From: Polaromonas sp.
GTDB taxonomy: Bacteria; Pseudomonadota; Gammaproteobacteria; Burkholderiales; Burkholderiaceae
Assembly (NCBI GenBank): GCA_013823505.1
Contig: PNMH01000049.1
Span: 1 to 28,568 of the forward strand
Length of the DNA stretch: 28,568 nt
Direction: 5' to 3'
In this document: piece by piece, positions 15,603 through 24,050 of the stretch
Position numbering within the stretch: the first letter of the stretch is position 1
Layout of the letters: every line of letters begins with the position of its first letter
Program-made: the position numbers and the translations under genes
The notes under the pieces: generated by a model
The model's input: only the letters and a program-made list of their open reading frames with translations
The model's database searches: none
Told to the model about the DNA's origin: nothing

Positions 15603-17465
15603 ATGAGCAAACAAACCCTGTCGTTCCAGGCCGAAGTGGCGCAGCTGCTGCACCTGGTCACCCATTCGCTGTACTCCAACCCCGACATCTTTTTGCGCGA
15701 GCTGGTGTCCAACGCATCGGACGCCTGCGACAAGCTGCGCTTCGAGGGCCTGAACAACGCGGCCATGTTCGAAGACGCACCCAACCTGGACGTGCGCGTG
15801 GCCTTCGACACCGAGGCCCGCACCATCACCATCACCGACAACGGCATCGGCATGAGTTCCCAGGAGGCGATCGACCACCTGGGCACCATTGCCAAGAGCG
15901 GCACCAAGGACTTCATGGGCCGCCTCAGTGGCGACCAGAAGCAGGACGCGCAGCTCATTGGCCAGTTCGGCGTGGGCTTCTATTCGGGCTTCATCGTGGC
16001 CGACAAGATCACCGTGGAAAGCCGCCGCGCCGGCCTGCCCGCGGCCGAGGGCGTGCGCTGGGTCAGTGGCGGCACGGGCGATTTTGAAGTGGAGACCATC
16101 GAGCGCGCCGCGCGCGGCACCAGCGTCACGCTGCACCTGCGGGACGACGCCGGCGACTACCTCGACCGCTGGAAGCTCAAGTCCATCATCGCCAAGTACT
16201 CGGACCACATCAGCCTGCCCATCCTCATGCAGAAAGAGGAGTGGGACGCCGAGAAAAGCGCGTATGTGAAACAGGACGAGTGGGAGGCCGTGAACTCGGC
16301 CAACGCGCTGTGGGCGCGCAGCAAGAAAGACATCAGCGACGAGCAGTACGCCGAGTTCTACAAAAACCTGAGCTACGACACCCAGGCCCCGCTGGCCTGG
16401 AGCCACAACCGCGTGGAGGGCAGCACCGAGTACACGCAGTTGCTCTACATCCCGGCCAAGGCGCCGCAAGACCTCTGGAACCGCGACCGCAAGGCCGGTA
16501 TCAAGCTGTATGTGAAGCGCGTCTTCATCATGGACGAGGCCGAAGCGCTCATGCCGGCTTACCTGCGCTGGGTCAAGGGTGTGGTGGACTCGGCCGACCT
16601 GCCGCTCAACGTGAGCCGCGAGCTGCTGCAGGAGAGCCGCGACGTGAAGGCGATCCGCGAAGGCAACACGCGCCGCGTGCTGGCCTTGCTGGACGAGATG
16701 AGCAAGGACGCGGAGAAGTACACCGGCTTCTACGCCGAGTTCGGCGCGGTGCTGAAAGAAGGCCTGGGCGAAGACTTTGCCAACCGCGACAAGCTCGCCA
16801 AGCTGCTGCGCTTTGCCAGCACCGCCGGCAGCGAGCTGACCTCGCTGGCCGACTACAAGGCCCGCATGAAGGAAGGTCAGGCCACGATCTACTTCATCAC
16901 CGCCGACAGCCTGTCCGCTGCAAAGAACAGCCCGCAACTCGAGGTGTTCCGCAAGAAGGGCATCGAGGTGCTCTTGATGACCGACCGCGTGGACGAGTGG
17001 GCCTTGAGCTTCCTCACCGAGTTCGACGGCACGCCGCTGCAGAGCGTGGCCAAAGGCGCGGTGGATCTGGGCAGCCTGCAGGACGAGGAAGAAAAGAAGG
17101 CCGCCGAAGCCGCTGCAGAGGTCTTCAAGCCGGTGCTGGAGCGCCTGAAGGAAAGCCTGAAAGACAAGGCCAAGGACGTGCGCGTGACCTCGCGGCTGGT
17201 GGATTCACCGGCCTGCCTGGTGGTGGAAGACGGTGACCTGTCCACCCAGCTGGCCCGCATGCTCAAGCAAGCCGGCCAGCCCGCCCCCGATGTGAAGCCC
17301 ATCCTGGAAGTGAACGCCGAACATGCGCTGGTGAAGAAGCTGGAGAGCAGTGCGCACTTCGACGATCTGGCCCACATCCTGTTCGACCAGGCGCTGCTGG
17401 CCGAGGGTGGATTGCCGGACGATCCTGCGGCTTATGTCAAGCGTGTGAATTCACTGTTGTTGTGA
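15603..17465 (+). CDS. htpG: Molecular chaperone HtpG (Hsp90)
   Basis: This 620-residue bacterial Hsp90 is a cytoplasmic dimeric ATPase that remodels client proteins. The GHKL ATPase domain shows [14 protein letters not shown] (Glu33, Asn37), DNGIGM (79-84), [10 protein letters not shown] and GQFGVGFYS (120-128). The middle domain contains [10 protein letters not shown] and [20 protein letters not shown], with the catalytic-loop Arg. The C-terminal dimerisation part ends the protein. Length and motifs are complete and standard. The ATG at 15603 begins [12 protein letters not shown], the usual HtpG start. A sigma-32 promoter lies upstream. The phc-like operon starts about 110 bp downstream on the same strand. 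Confidence 0.97.
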   Translation: MSKQTLSFQAEVAQLLHLVTHSLYSNPDIFLRELVSNASDACDKLRFEGLNNAAMFEDAPNLDVRVAFDTEARTITITDNGIGMSSQEAIDHLGTIAKSGTKDFMGRLSGDQKQDAQLIGQFGVGFYSGFIVADKITVESRRAGLPAAEGVRWVSGGTGDFEVETIERAARGTSVTLHLRDDAGDYLDRWKLKSIIAKYSDHISLPILMQKEEWDAEKSAYVKQDEWEAVNSANALWARSKKDISDEQYAEFYKNLSYDTQAPLAWSHNRVEGSTEYTQLLYIPAKAPQDLWNRDRKAGIKLYVKRVFIMDEAEALMPAYLRWVKGVVDSADLPLNVSRELLQESRDVKAIREGNTRRVLALLDEMSKDAEKYTGFYAEFGAVLKEGLGEDFANRDKLAKLLRFASTAGSELTSLADYKARMKEGQATIYFITADSLSAAKNSPQLEVFRKKGIEVLLMTDRVDEWALSFLTEFDGTPLQSVAKGAVDLGSLQDEEEKKAAEAAAEVFKPVLERLKESLKDKAKDVRVTSRLVDSPACLVVEDGDLSTQLARMLKQAGQPAPDVKPILEVNAEHALVKKLESSAHFDDLAHILFDQALLAEGGLPDDPAAYVKRVNSLLL

Positions 17466-17578
17466 GCCCATGACTGTGGCGCCTGAGGCGCTGAGCGGAT
17501 GACTACACTGTGCCCCGGAGGGTTTATTCCGGAACAGGGCTCCGAACCTGGTCCCCCCCACACTCAACCGCTCACACC

Positions 17579-19009
17579 GTGTACCTTCAGCGCCCATTCG
17601 ACCACGTCGTCACCTTTCGCAACAGCCAGGGGGAGAGTGCCCGCGGCACTCTGACGAGCCTCCAGCGCCGCTCCCTGGTGATGGAGATCTACAACCCGTA
17701 CTCCATCGTGCAGGTCAGCGAGGTGCTCGGGGAGCTGACCATCCGCTCTGGCGACCGCATCATCTACAAGGGCAAGGCGGTGGTGGTGAGCTTGCTCAAC
17801 ACCGGCCTGATGGCGGTGGTGTCGGTGGCACTCATTGATGAGTGGTCCGACTTGAACGCCATCCGCGGCGACGTGCGCCAAGTGCGCGAGGAGGCGGCCC
17901 GCTTCGTGGCCGACTGGGAAGCCCGCTTCAAGATCAAGCAGAGCTACCAGGTCACCATCAGTGAGTTCCGGGCCTTCCTGTCGGAGACCGCGCGCTGGAT
18001 CGACCAGGCCGACATGGTCGATTCCCTGCCGCGCGACACCACCGGGCGCCTGACCGACGACGTGTTCGGCGCCATCGCCGAGCCCCTGATGGTCAAGGGC
18101 AAGGAGTTTCTGGTGCGCCTGGAGGACGAGGCCTCGCGCCTGCCCGAAGAGGATTCGCTGCTGCACCGCGCCTATGCCCAGACGGCGTTGCACCCGCTGC
18201 TGCTGCGCGCGCCGTTCGTCTACCGCACCTTCGCCAAGCCGCTGGGCTACGCCGGCGACTACGAGATGGTCAACCAGATCCTGGGCGACCCGCGCCAGGG
18301 CGGCTCCACCTACATCCAGCTGATCAACGCGATGTTTCTCAAGGCGGCGGTGGCGGTGGCGCACCGCAACCGGATCGACATCCTGGTGGAATTTCTCAAG
18401 CGCGCGGCGGACCGGGCGGCCGCAGAAGAACGTGTCATACGGGTGCTCAATGTGGGCTGTGGTCCCGGTGTGGAAATCCAGAAGCTGATCGCCACCGGCG
18501 TGGACCTGTCGCGGCTGAAGTTCACCCTGATCGATTTCAGCCTGGAAACGCTGAAGTACACGCAGCAGAAGATCGAGGAAGCCGCGGCCGAGCACCGGGT
18601 GAAAGTCGATGTCAGCTACGTGCAGGAGTCGGTGCATGAACTGCTCAAGCGAGCCACGCGCGACACCGCGCCGGCGGACGGCGAGGGCTTCGACACCATT
18701 TACTGCGCCGGCCTGTTTGATTACTTGTCGGACAAGGTCTGCTCGCGGCTGATCCGTTACTTCATGTCGCGCAGCAACCCGGGCGCCCAGCTGCTGGTGA
18801 CCAACGTGCATTCGGACAACCCGGAGCGCTTCGGCATGGAGCACCTGCTGGAGTGGCACCTGATCTACCGCGACGAAGCACAGATGCGCCTGGTGCTGGA
18901 AGAGGTGGATGCACCGGTCACGCTCTACACCGACCCCACCGGGGTGAACATCTTTGCGGAGCTGGTGGTCAACGCGCGCTTGAAAGCGATGGCCCTTGAA
19001 AATGGTTAG
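17579..19009 (+). CDS. phcB: PhcB-like SAM-dependent methyltransferase (3-hydroxy fatty acid methyl ester synthesis)
   Basis: This protein has 476 residues from a GTG start at 17579; another GTG at 17510 would add 23 poorly conserved-looking residues, and neither has a clear Shine-Dalgarno sequence. A class I methyltransferase domain fills the second half. Motif I is VLNVGCGPGVEIQKLI (VGCGPG at 292-297), then LIDFSLETLKY with an acidic residue (Asp319), then FDTIYCAGLFDYLSD. Before it lies a conserved RTFAKPLGYAGDYEMVNQIL block. The first 90 residues are beta-rich and resemble a PilZ-type fold (inference). The following kinase/receiver genes match Ralstonia phcBSRQ. There PhcB methylates a 3-hydroxy fatty acid to give the quorum signal 3-OH PAME or 3-OH MAME. 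The signal of this organism is not known. Confidence 0.78.
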   Translation: MYLQRPFDHVVTFRNSQGESARGTLTSLQRRSLVMEIYNPYSIVQVSEVLGELTIRSGDRIIYKGKAVVVSLLNTGLMAVVSVALIDEWSDLNAIRGDVRQVREEAARFVADWEARFKIKQSYQVTISEFRAFLSETARWIDQADMVDSLPRDTTGRLTDDVFGAIAEPLMVKGKEFLVRLEDEASRLPEEDSLLHRAYAQTALHPLLLRAPFVYRTFAKPLGYAGDYEMVNQILGDPRQGGSTYIQLINAMFLKAAVAVAHRNRIDILVEFLKRAADRAAAEERVIRVLNVGCGPGVEIQKLIATGVDLSRLKFTLIDFSLETLKYTQQKIEEAAAEHRVKVDVSYVQESVHELLKRATRDTAPADGEGFDTIYCAGLFDYLSDKVCSRLIRYFMSRSNPGAQLLVTNVHSDNPERFGMEHLLEWHLIYRDEAQMRLVLEEVDAPVTLYTDPTGVNIFAELVVNARLKAMALENG

Positions 19010-20327
19010 CCGTCCGAGTTCGCCTTACGAGCAACAGCTCTCGGACTTCCGGCTCACCTACAGCAAGGCCGGCAGCATCACCTCCATCGTGCTGGTGCTC
19101 GCCGGTGTGGGCCTCGACTATTTTTCGTACCCGGAGCGCCTGGTCGAATTCTCGCTGCTGCGCCTGCTGGTGGCGCTGCTCACGCTGGGTGTGTTCTTCG
19201 TGCTGTTTGCGCCGTTCGGGCGCCGGCACGTGCGAGCGCTCACCATGCTGTGGCTGTTGCTGCCGCAGATCATGATTGCTTTCATGATCTTCGAGACCGA
19301 TGGTGCCGAGTCGATCTATTTCGTGGGGCTGCATCTGGCGCTGTACGCGGTGGGCATCATCCTGCCGATCAGCTTTTTCGAAGGTGTGGGCTTTGGCGCG
19401 CTCACGCTGGGCCTGTACATGGCGGCCTGTGCCTTGCACCCGGACGCCGCCGAGGACACGTCGCGCGTGGTGACGAACTCGCTGTTCATTCTGTTCTCGG
19501 CGGCCGCCAGCGCGGTGTGCACCTGGTTCAACGAAAAGGCCCGCATCCGGCTGTTCTCGTTGCAGCACGAGGTGTCGGAGAAAAACGCCTCGCTGCGCGA
19601 GATCAACACCACGCTGGCCGAGGTCAAGGGCCAGCTGATCCAGCGCGAGAAGATGGCCGCCATCGGCACGCTCTCGGCCGGTCTGTTGCACGAGCTCAAC
19701 AACCCGGTGAACTACAGCCTGATGGCCATCGACATGGGCATGACCTGCCCGGGGGTGGAGAGCGATGCCATGCTCAAGGAAAGCCTGGGCGATGCGCGCG
19801 AGGGCATGCAGCGCATCCAGAACATCGTCTCCGACCTCAAGACCTTTGCGTATCAGAAGCCGGGGCAGGATGCGCAGCGCCCCTTTCTGCTGGGCAATGC
19901 GCTGCGCTCGGCCTTGCGGCTGGCCGGCTACGAGCTCAAGGGCATCGATGTGCCGGTGGATCTGCCGCAAGACACACACGTGCTGGGCGACGAGCCCGCC
20001 ATCATCGGCGTGCTGATCAATTTGCTCAGCAACGCCGCACATGCCCTGCAGGCCGCCCAGCGCGAGCAGCCGCGCATTGCGGTGACCGTGGCCGTGCAAG
20101 GCCAGCGCCTGGTGGTGTCGGTGCGCGACAACGGCACCGGCATTGCGCCCGAGAACCTGGGGCGGGTGTTCGAGCCTTTCTTCACCACGCGCGATGTCGG
20201 CGCCGGCCTCGGGCTGGGCCTGAGCGTGAGCTACGGCATCGTGCAGCGCCATGGCGGCACCCTCGCGGTGGACAGCGAGCCGGGCGCCTGGACCGAGTTC
20301 ACCTTTGATCTGCCGAGGCCCCCATGA
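19002..20327 (+). CDS. phcS: PhcS-like membrane sensor histidine kinase
   Basis: This 441-residue kinase starts at an ATG at 19002 that overlaps the end of the phcB-like gene by 8 bases. The N-terminal 175 residues hold about five or six hydrophobic segments (for example SITSIVLVLAGVGLDYF and LYAVGIILPISFF) with no large periplasmic domain, which suits sensing a lipid-like signal within the membrane. A short coiled linker (EVSEKNASLREINTTLAEVK) leads to the H-box LSAGLLHELNNPVNY (His230). The ATPase domain shows LINLLSNAAHAL, DNGTGIAPENLGRVFEPFFT and a GAGLGLGLS box. All catalytic features are present. In Ralstonia, PhcS senses the methyl ester made by PhcB and passes phosphate to PhcR. The same role here is inferred from gene order. 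Confidence 0.78.
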   Translation: MVSRPSSPYEQQLSDFRLTYSKAGSITSIVLVLAGVGLDYFSYPERLVEFSLLRLLVALLTLGVFFVLFAPFGRRHVRALTMLWLLLPQIMIAFMIFETDGAESIYFVGLHLALYAVGIILPISFFEGVGFGALTLGLYMAACALHPDAAEDTSRVVTNSLFILFSAAASAVCTWFNEKARIRLFSLQHEVSEKNASLREINTTLAEVKGQLIQREKMAAIGTLSAGLLHELNNPVNYSLMAIDMGMTCPGVESDAMLKESLGDAREGMQRIQNIVSDLKTFAYQKPGQDAQRPFLLGNALRSALRLAGYELKGIDVPVDLPQDTHVLGDEPAIIGVLINLLSNAAHALQAAQREQPRIAVTVAVQGQRLVVSVRDNGTGIAPENLGRVFEPFFTTRDVGAGLGLGLSVSYGIVQRHGGTLAVDSEPGAWTEFTFDLPRPP

Positions 20328-21523
20328 ACGCTGACGACACCCCTGCGGCTCGCGGCCTGAGAGGCCCGCACGCGATCCTGATGGTGGACGACGAACCGCA
20401 GGCCTGCAAATGGTTTGCCCGTCTGTACGGCACCGAGTTCACGGTGCTGACCGCTGCCAGTGTGGACGACGCCCTGGCTTTGCTGAGCACGCGCAGCCAC
20501 GAGGTGGCGGTGCTGCTCACCGACTTCGCCATGCCGGCGCGCGACGGTGTGGCGTTGCTGGGCGAAGTCCGGCGGCTCTACCCCCATGTGGCGCGTCTTC
20601 TGGTGTCGGCCTACGCCGACAAGGACGTGGCCATGTCGGCGGTCAACCAGGGCCACGTCGAGAAAATTCTGGAGAAGCCACTGGACGACGCGCTGACGCG
20701 GCAAGCGCTGCGTGAGGCGCTGGAGAGCAGCGTGCGGCGCACGCGCGACCAGTCGCTGATCGCGCGTCGCGAGTCGGCCTTGCGCGAGACGTTGGGCTTC
20801 CTGGCACACGAGGTCACCTCGCCCCTGGCCACCGTGCGCGGCTACCTCTCGGCCATGCGCGAGAACCACCGCGACCAGCCCGACGCCAGCGGTGGCATGG
20901 CCTACATTGCCCAGCAGAAGCCGGGCGATGTGCTGTTCATGATCGAAGCGGCACAGCGGCGCGCGGAATATGCCCAGTCGCTGGTGTCCACGTTCGTGCA
21001 GACCGCGCGCGACGCGAGCCGGGGTGACACTTCCGCCAGCCTGCGCGCCAGCGAACTCGTGCGCGCGGTGCAGGACGAGTACCCCTTCGACCCCGGCGAG
21101 TCCGGTTGGCTGTCGGTCGAGCTGGAGGCCGATTTCACGCTGCCCGGCCGGCGCGATCTGCTCTATCTGGTGCTCTGCACGCTGGTGAAGAACGCCTTGC
21201 GGGCCGAGCCACCTGAGCAGCCTCGCGTGCGCATGGCGTTGCAGCGGGTTGCAATGGTTCCCGGGTTGAGTCCGCAGCCGGCCCTGCGCGTGATCGACAA
21301 TGGACCAGGCATTGCGCCCGAGGTGTTGCAGCGCCTCACGCGGGAGCCCGTGACCACACGCGCCGAGAGCGGCGGCAGCGGCATGGGCCTGCTGTTCTGC
21401 CAACGCGTGATGACCACCCTGGGCGGCGAGATTGCCGTGCACTCCCTTCAGGGCCAGGGCACCACCGTCACCCTCTATTTCCCACCGTCGTCAGACGAAA
21501 CACCGGTCGAGGAGACCCGATGA
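20324..21523 (+). CDS. phcR: PhcR-like response regulator with C-terminal histidine kinase domain
   Basis: This 399-residue protein has an inverted hybrid layout. A receiver domain comes first (ILMVDDEPQA near 18-27, phospho-acceptor Asp67 in LLTDFAMP, Lys in ILEKPL). A kinase module follows (FLAHEVTSPLATVRGYLS with His162, VIDNGPGIAPEVL, GGSGMGLLFCQRV). The H-box is HEVTSPL rather than HELNNPV, a common variant. No membrane segment and no DNA-binding domain are seen, so it must act through other proteins. Receiver-plus-kinase is exactly the layout reported for Ralstonia PhcR. It starts with an ATGA overlap on the kinase gene and ends with another ATGA overlap on the next gene, so translation is coupled. 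Confidence 0.78.
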   Translation: MNADDTPAARGLRGPHAILMVDDEPQACKWFARLYGTEFTVLTAASVDDALALLSTRSHEVAVLLTDFAMPARDGVALLGEVRRLYPHVARLLVSAYADKDVAMSAVNQGHVEKILEKPLDDALTRQALREALESSVRRTRDQSLIARRESALRETLGFLAHEVTSPLATVRGYLSAMRENHRDQPDASGGMAYIAQQKPGDVLFMIEAAQRRAEYAQSLVSTFVQTARDASRGDTSASLRASELVRAVQDEYPFDPGESGWLSVELEADFTLPGRRDLLYLVLCTLVKNALRAEPPEQPRVRMALQRVAMVPGLSPQPALRVIDNGPGIAPEVLQRLTREPVTTRAESGGSGMGLLFCQRVMTTLGGEIAVHSLQGQGTTVTLYFPPSSDETPVEETR

Positions 21524-22476
21524 CACCGACAAAAATTCTGTATGTGGACGACGAGGCCATGGCCTTGAAGTATTTCGAACGGCTCGTCAGCCCGCTGGCG
21601 CCCGTGCTCACGGCCAGCTCGGTGGAGGAGGGCCGCGCGATGCTGCTGGCGCACGGAGCCGACGTGGCCGTGCTGGTGTGCGACCAGCGCATGCCCGGCG
21701 AACGCGGCAATGAACTGCTGCGCCACGCCCGCGAGTACTACCCGAGCGTTGTTCGCATGTTGACCACCGCCTATTCCGAGCTGGGCGACGCCATCGAGGC
21801 CATCAACTCCGGCGAGATTTACCGCTACATCAACAAACCCTGGGAGCTGGAAAGCCTGCGCGCCGACCTGAAGAACGCGCTGGAGCTGGCGGTGTTGCGC
21901 AGCGAACGCGACAGCCTGATGCGGGACCGCTTGCTGGCCCAGCAAAGCCGCTTGCTGGCCAACCGGCTGGCCGCCTTGTTGATGGTGGGCTCCGCGGTGC
22001 ATGTGGGCGCGCACGATCAGGCGATCCACCGCTTCGCCGAGGCGGCGCGCGCGGTGGGCGGGGCCGAGCCGCAGGTGGACTGGAACCGCTGGGACCACGC
22101 CGACCTGTTGCAGGCCGAAGCCTTGCGGGGCGCGGCCATCGCGGCGCTCTTGCGCGACGGGGTTCAGGCCTTGGGCGCGCGTGTGGACGCCGCCGAGGCC
22201 ATGCAGGCGTTGGCCAGGTCGGTGGGGGGCGAGGCCCAGGACGACGGCGTGCTGGTGGCCGACGCGGCGGTGTTCACCGCCTTGCTGGTGTCGCCCGCGG
22301 GCCAGGCCCCCACCGCGCCGCAATGTGCGTGGCTGGCCTGGTTGCTGTGGCAGGGCGGTCGGGCCCGCGTGTCGCCCGCCCAGGGCGGCTGGCTGGTGCG
22401 ATCGGCAGAGCCGCAAGCGCTGCGCGCGGATTGGTTGGCCGACGCCATGGAGCGTCTGGGCAAGGAGCCGGTTTGA
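21520..22476 (+). CDS. phcQ: PhcQ-like response regulator with uncharacterised C-terminal region
   Basis: This 318-residue protein has a receiver domain in about the first 120 residues. ILYVDDEAMAL gives the acidic pocket and Asp55 in VLVCDQRMPGERG is the phospho-acceptor. TTAYSELGDAIEAINSGEIY and RYINKPW supply the conserved Thr and Lys. A helical linker (about 120-150, LKNALELAVLRSERDSLMRD) leads to roughly 165 residues that match no output domain I recognise: no helix-turn-helix, GGDEF, EAL or HD-GYP signatures. This may be a decayed kinase-like module or a protein-interaction domain. It is the fourth gene of the phc-like operon, in the place of Ralstonia phcQ, and is coupled to the previous gene by ATGA. 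Confidence 0.7.
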   Translation: MTPTKILYVDDEAMALKYFERLVSPLAPVLTASSVEEGRAMLLAHGADVAVLVCDQRMPGERGNELLRHAREYYPSVVRMLTTAYSELGDAIEAINSGEIYRYINKPWELESLRADLKNALELAVLRSERDSLMRDRLLAQQSRLLANRLAALLMVGSAVHVGAHDQAIHRFAEAARAVGGAEPQVDWNRWDHADLLQAEALRGAAIAALLRDGVQALGARVDAAEAMQALARSVGGEAQDDGVLVADAAVFTALLVSPAGQAPTAPQCAWLAWLLWQGGRARVSPAQGGWLVRSAEPQALRADWLADAMERLGKEPV

Positions 22477-22571
22477 GACCGTCTGGCCGGTGTGCAGGAA
22501 CCACCGCGCCGCAATGCGGTCATTCAAGTCTGGCCTGACGTTTGTCGGGCCCTGAACCTGTCGGAGATCCC

Positions 22572-22919
22572 ATGAACCTCTTCATTCGCCCATCTCGACA
22601 TCCGCTGGCACGTACCTCACGCCTGGCGGCCTTGCTCTGCGCGGGCGCGCTGCTCGGCGGCTGCTCGGCGGGCGTGGGTGTCGGCATTCCCGTCGGTCCG
22701 TTTTCCATCGGCGTGGGCCTGGGCTCGGGCGGTGTGAGCGCTGGTGTGAGCACCGGTGTCGGGCCGGTGGGCGTGGGCGTCGGGGTGAACCAGCGTGGCG
22801 CGGTGAGCGCCGGCGCCGGCGTGGGCACCAGCACCCCGATCGGCAACAGCAACGCCCGGGTGGGCGTGGGTGTGGGCACCAGCACCACCATCTACGACCC
22901 GGACCGCGAGCACCGCTGA
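22572..22919 (+). CDS. Small Gly/Val-rich lipoprotein, function unknown
   Basis: This 115-residue precursor has a lipoprotein signal: basic start, hydrophobic RLAALLCAGALLGG, then Cys31. The mature part is dominated by repeating GVGVG, GVSAG and GAGVGTST units with few charged residues, ending IYDPDREHR. This low-complexity pattern suggests an unstructured or beta-stacked envelope protein. I recognise no family with a known role. GGAG lies 6-9 bases upstream of the ATG at 22572. It is on the same strand as the phc-like operon, 95 bp after it, and could be read through from it. A strong terminator follows. Confidence 0.75.
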   Translation: MNLFIRPSRHPLARTSRLAALLCAGALLGGCSAGVGVGIPVGPFSIGVGLGSGGVSAGVSTGVGPVGVGVGVNQRGAVSAGAGVGTSTPIGNSNARVGVGVGTSTTIYDPDREHR

Positions 22920-22937
22920 ACGCTCCTGGGGCCCAAC

Positions 22938-22974
22938 AAAAAGCCCGTCCGGCTCGCGCCGGACGGGCTTTTTT
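22938..22974. terminator. Strong bidirectional intrinsic terminator
   Basis: A perfect 16-bp stem (AAAAAGCCCGTCCGGC against its complement) has a TCGC loop. T-runs flank it on both strands (TTTTTT on plus, TTTTTGTTGGG on minus). It serves the lipoprotein gene on the plus strand and ohr on the minus strand, which converge here. Confidence 0.93.
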
Positions 22975-22990
22975 GCTGGCGAACCGAGGC

Positions 22991-23419
22991 TCAGACCAGC
23001 GTGATGGTCACGTTGATGTTGCCGCGGGTGGCGTTCGAGTACGGGCACACCTGGTGCGCGGTGTCCACCAGGTCTTGCGCCACAGCGCGGTCCATGCCGG
23101 GCAGGCTGACGTTCAGGCGTGCAGCGATGCCGAAGCCGGCCGGGATCGGGCCGATGTCCACTTCCGCGTCGATCGATGCGTCGGCGGGCACGGCCACCTT
23201 TTTCATGCCGGCCACGTGTTTCATGGCGCCCATGAAACAGGCGGAATAGCCCGCGGCAAACAGCTGCTCGGGGTTGGTGGCGGCACCCGAACCACCCATG
23301 GCTTTGGGGGGTGAGAGCTTGACGTCGAGCATGCCGTCGTCGGAGCGGGAAGTGCCTTCGCGGCCTCCGGTGGTGTGAGCGCGGGCGGTGTAGACGACTT
23401 TGTCGAGGTTGGTGGGCAT
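22991..23419 (-). CDS. ohr: Organic hydroperoxide resistance protein Ohr
   Basis: This 142-residue peroxidase of the Ohr/OsmC fold reduces organic and lipid hydroperoxides using a reactive Cys pair and lipoylated partners. Cys61 in GYSACFMGAMKHVA and Cys125 in HQVCPYSNATRGN are at the family's canonical positions. The N-terminal VVYTARAHTTGGREG supplies the conserved Arg, and Glu51 is also present. The length is standard. The ATG at 23419 has AGGAGC at good spacing. It lies 70 bp after ohrR on the same strand, so the two are probably co-transcribed. A short CGCTTG/CAAGCG hairpin at 23438-23452 is in between. A strong terminator follows. Confidence 0.95.
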   Translation of the reverse strand: MPTNLDKVVYTARAHTTGGREGTSRSDDGMLDVKLSPPKAMGGSGAATNPEQLFAAGYSACFMGAMKHVAGMKKVAVPADASIDAEVDIGPIPAGFGIAARLNVSLPGMDRAVAQDLVDTAHQVCPYSNATRGNINVTITLV

Positions 23420-23489
23420 GAGGGCTCCTGGTTGAATCGCTTGCAACAAGCGGGTTGTGAAAAAAGGAAGGGTGAAGTGGGTGTGAGGG

Positions 23490-23942
23490 TCAGGCCATGA
23501 GCCGGTCGCGCAAGGCCTGCACCTGCTGGGTGAGCGCCATCGCTTCGGCCAGATTGCATTGCGAAGCGTCTAGCACGCAGGCCGGAATGCGGGCGGCGCG
23601 GGTCTTGAGCTTGCGGCCCGCTGCGGTGAGGCGGATCAATACGCGACGCTCGTCGTCCACGTCGCGCAAACGGGTCAGCAGCTCGGCCGCCTCCAGCCGC
23701 TTCAGCAGTGGCGTGAGGGTGCCGGAATCCAGGTGCAGGCGTTGCCCCAGATCGGACACAGTGAGTCCGTCTTCTTCCCACAAGGCGAGCATGGCCAGGT
23801 ATTGCGGGTAGGTCAGGCCGATCTCGTCGAGCAGGGGCTTGTAGAGCTTGGTCATGGCCAGCGAGGCCGAATACAAGGCAAAGCACAACTGGTGGTCCAG
23901 TTGCAGGGCTTGGTCGGCTGTCGGTGAGAATCGCGTCGTCAT
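23490..23942 (-). CDS. ohrR: OhrR, MarR-family organic peroxide sensor repressor
   Basis: This 150-residue winged-helix regulator has Cys20 in LDHQLCFALYSAS, matching the peroxide-sensing Cys of OhrR. The following Tyr residues (for example LTYPQYLAML) are those that contact the reactive Cys in the family. The DNA-binding part is LTVSDLGQRLHLDSGTLTPL and the wing is RDVDDERRVLIRL. Cys122 and Cys129 could serve as the resolving Cys of the two-Cys type. Oxidation by an organic peroxide releases OhrR from DNA. The gene next door is its usual target, ohr. Two palindromic sites lie just upstream, which suggests autoregulation of an ohrR-ohr operon. Confidence 0.93.
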   Translation of the reverse strand: MTTRFSPTADQALQLDHQLCFALYSASLAMTKLYKPLLDEIGLTYPQYLAMLALWEEDGLTVSDLGQRLHLDSGTLTPLLKRLEAAELLTRLRDVDDERRVLIRLTAAGRKLKTRAARIPACVLDASQCNLAEAMALTQQVQALRDRLMA

Positions 23943-23959
23943 GGTTGAAGTATGACGAG

Positions 23960-23985
23960 CAATTAAATTGTGTGCAATTGAATTG
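23960..23985. promoter_or_regulatory. Double OhrR-type operator
   Basis: CAATTAAATTG (23960-23970) and CAATTGAATTG (23975-23985) are two perfect CAATT-N-AATTG palindromes with centres 15 bp apart. They lie 18-43 bases before the ohrR start codon. AT-rich repeats of AATT are the known style of OhrR sites. This AT-rich patch stands out in a GC-rich region. Confidence 0.8.
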
Positions 23986-24020
23986 GTGAAATAACAGTCC
24001 CTCGGGTGGGGACTTTGTGC

Positions 24021-24045
24021 AGACCCGGTCGGGCTGGCCGGGTCT
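24021..24045. terminator. Weak hairpin after the PEP-CTERM gene
   Basis: AGACCCGG (24021-24028) pairs with CCGGGTCT (24038-24045) across a 9-base loop, 5 bases beyond the stop of the PEP-CTERM gene. No T-run follows on the minus strand, while TTTT follows on the plus strand. It may be a weak 3'-end structure. Confidence 0.35.
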
Positions 24046-24050
24046 GGTTT

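Noticed and set aside
15306..16937. 543-codon open frame on the minus strand across htpG
   Set aside because: It lies fully opposite a certain chaperone gene. High GC content leaves few stop codons, and the translation is low-complexity with no family motif.
17476..17492. Sigma-54-like TGGCGCC...GCGC upstream of the phc-like operon
   Set aside because: The GG-N10-GC spacing fits but most other consensus bases do not, and the site is mainly a small GCGCC/GGCGC inverted repeat.
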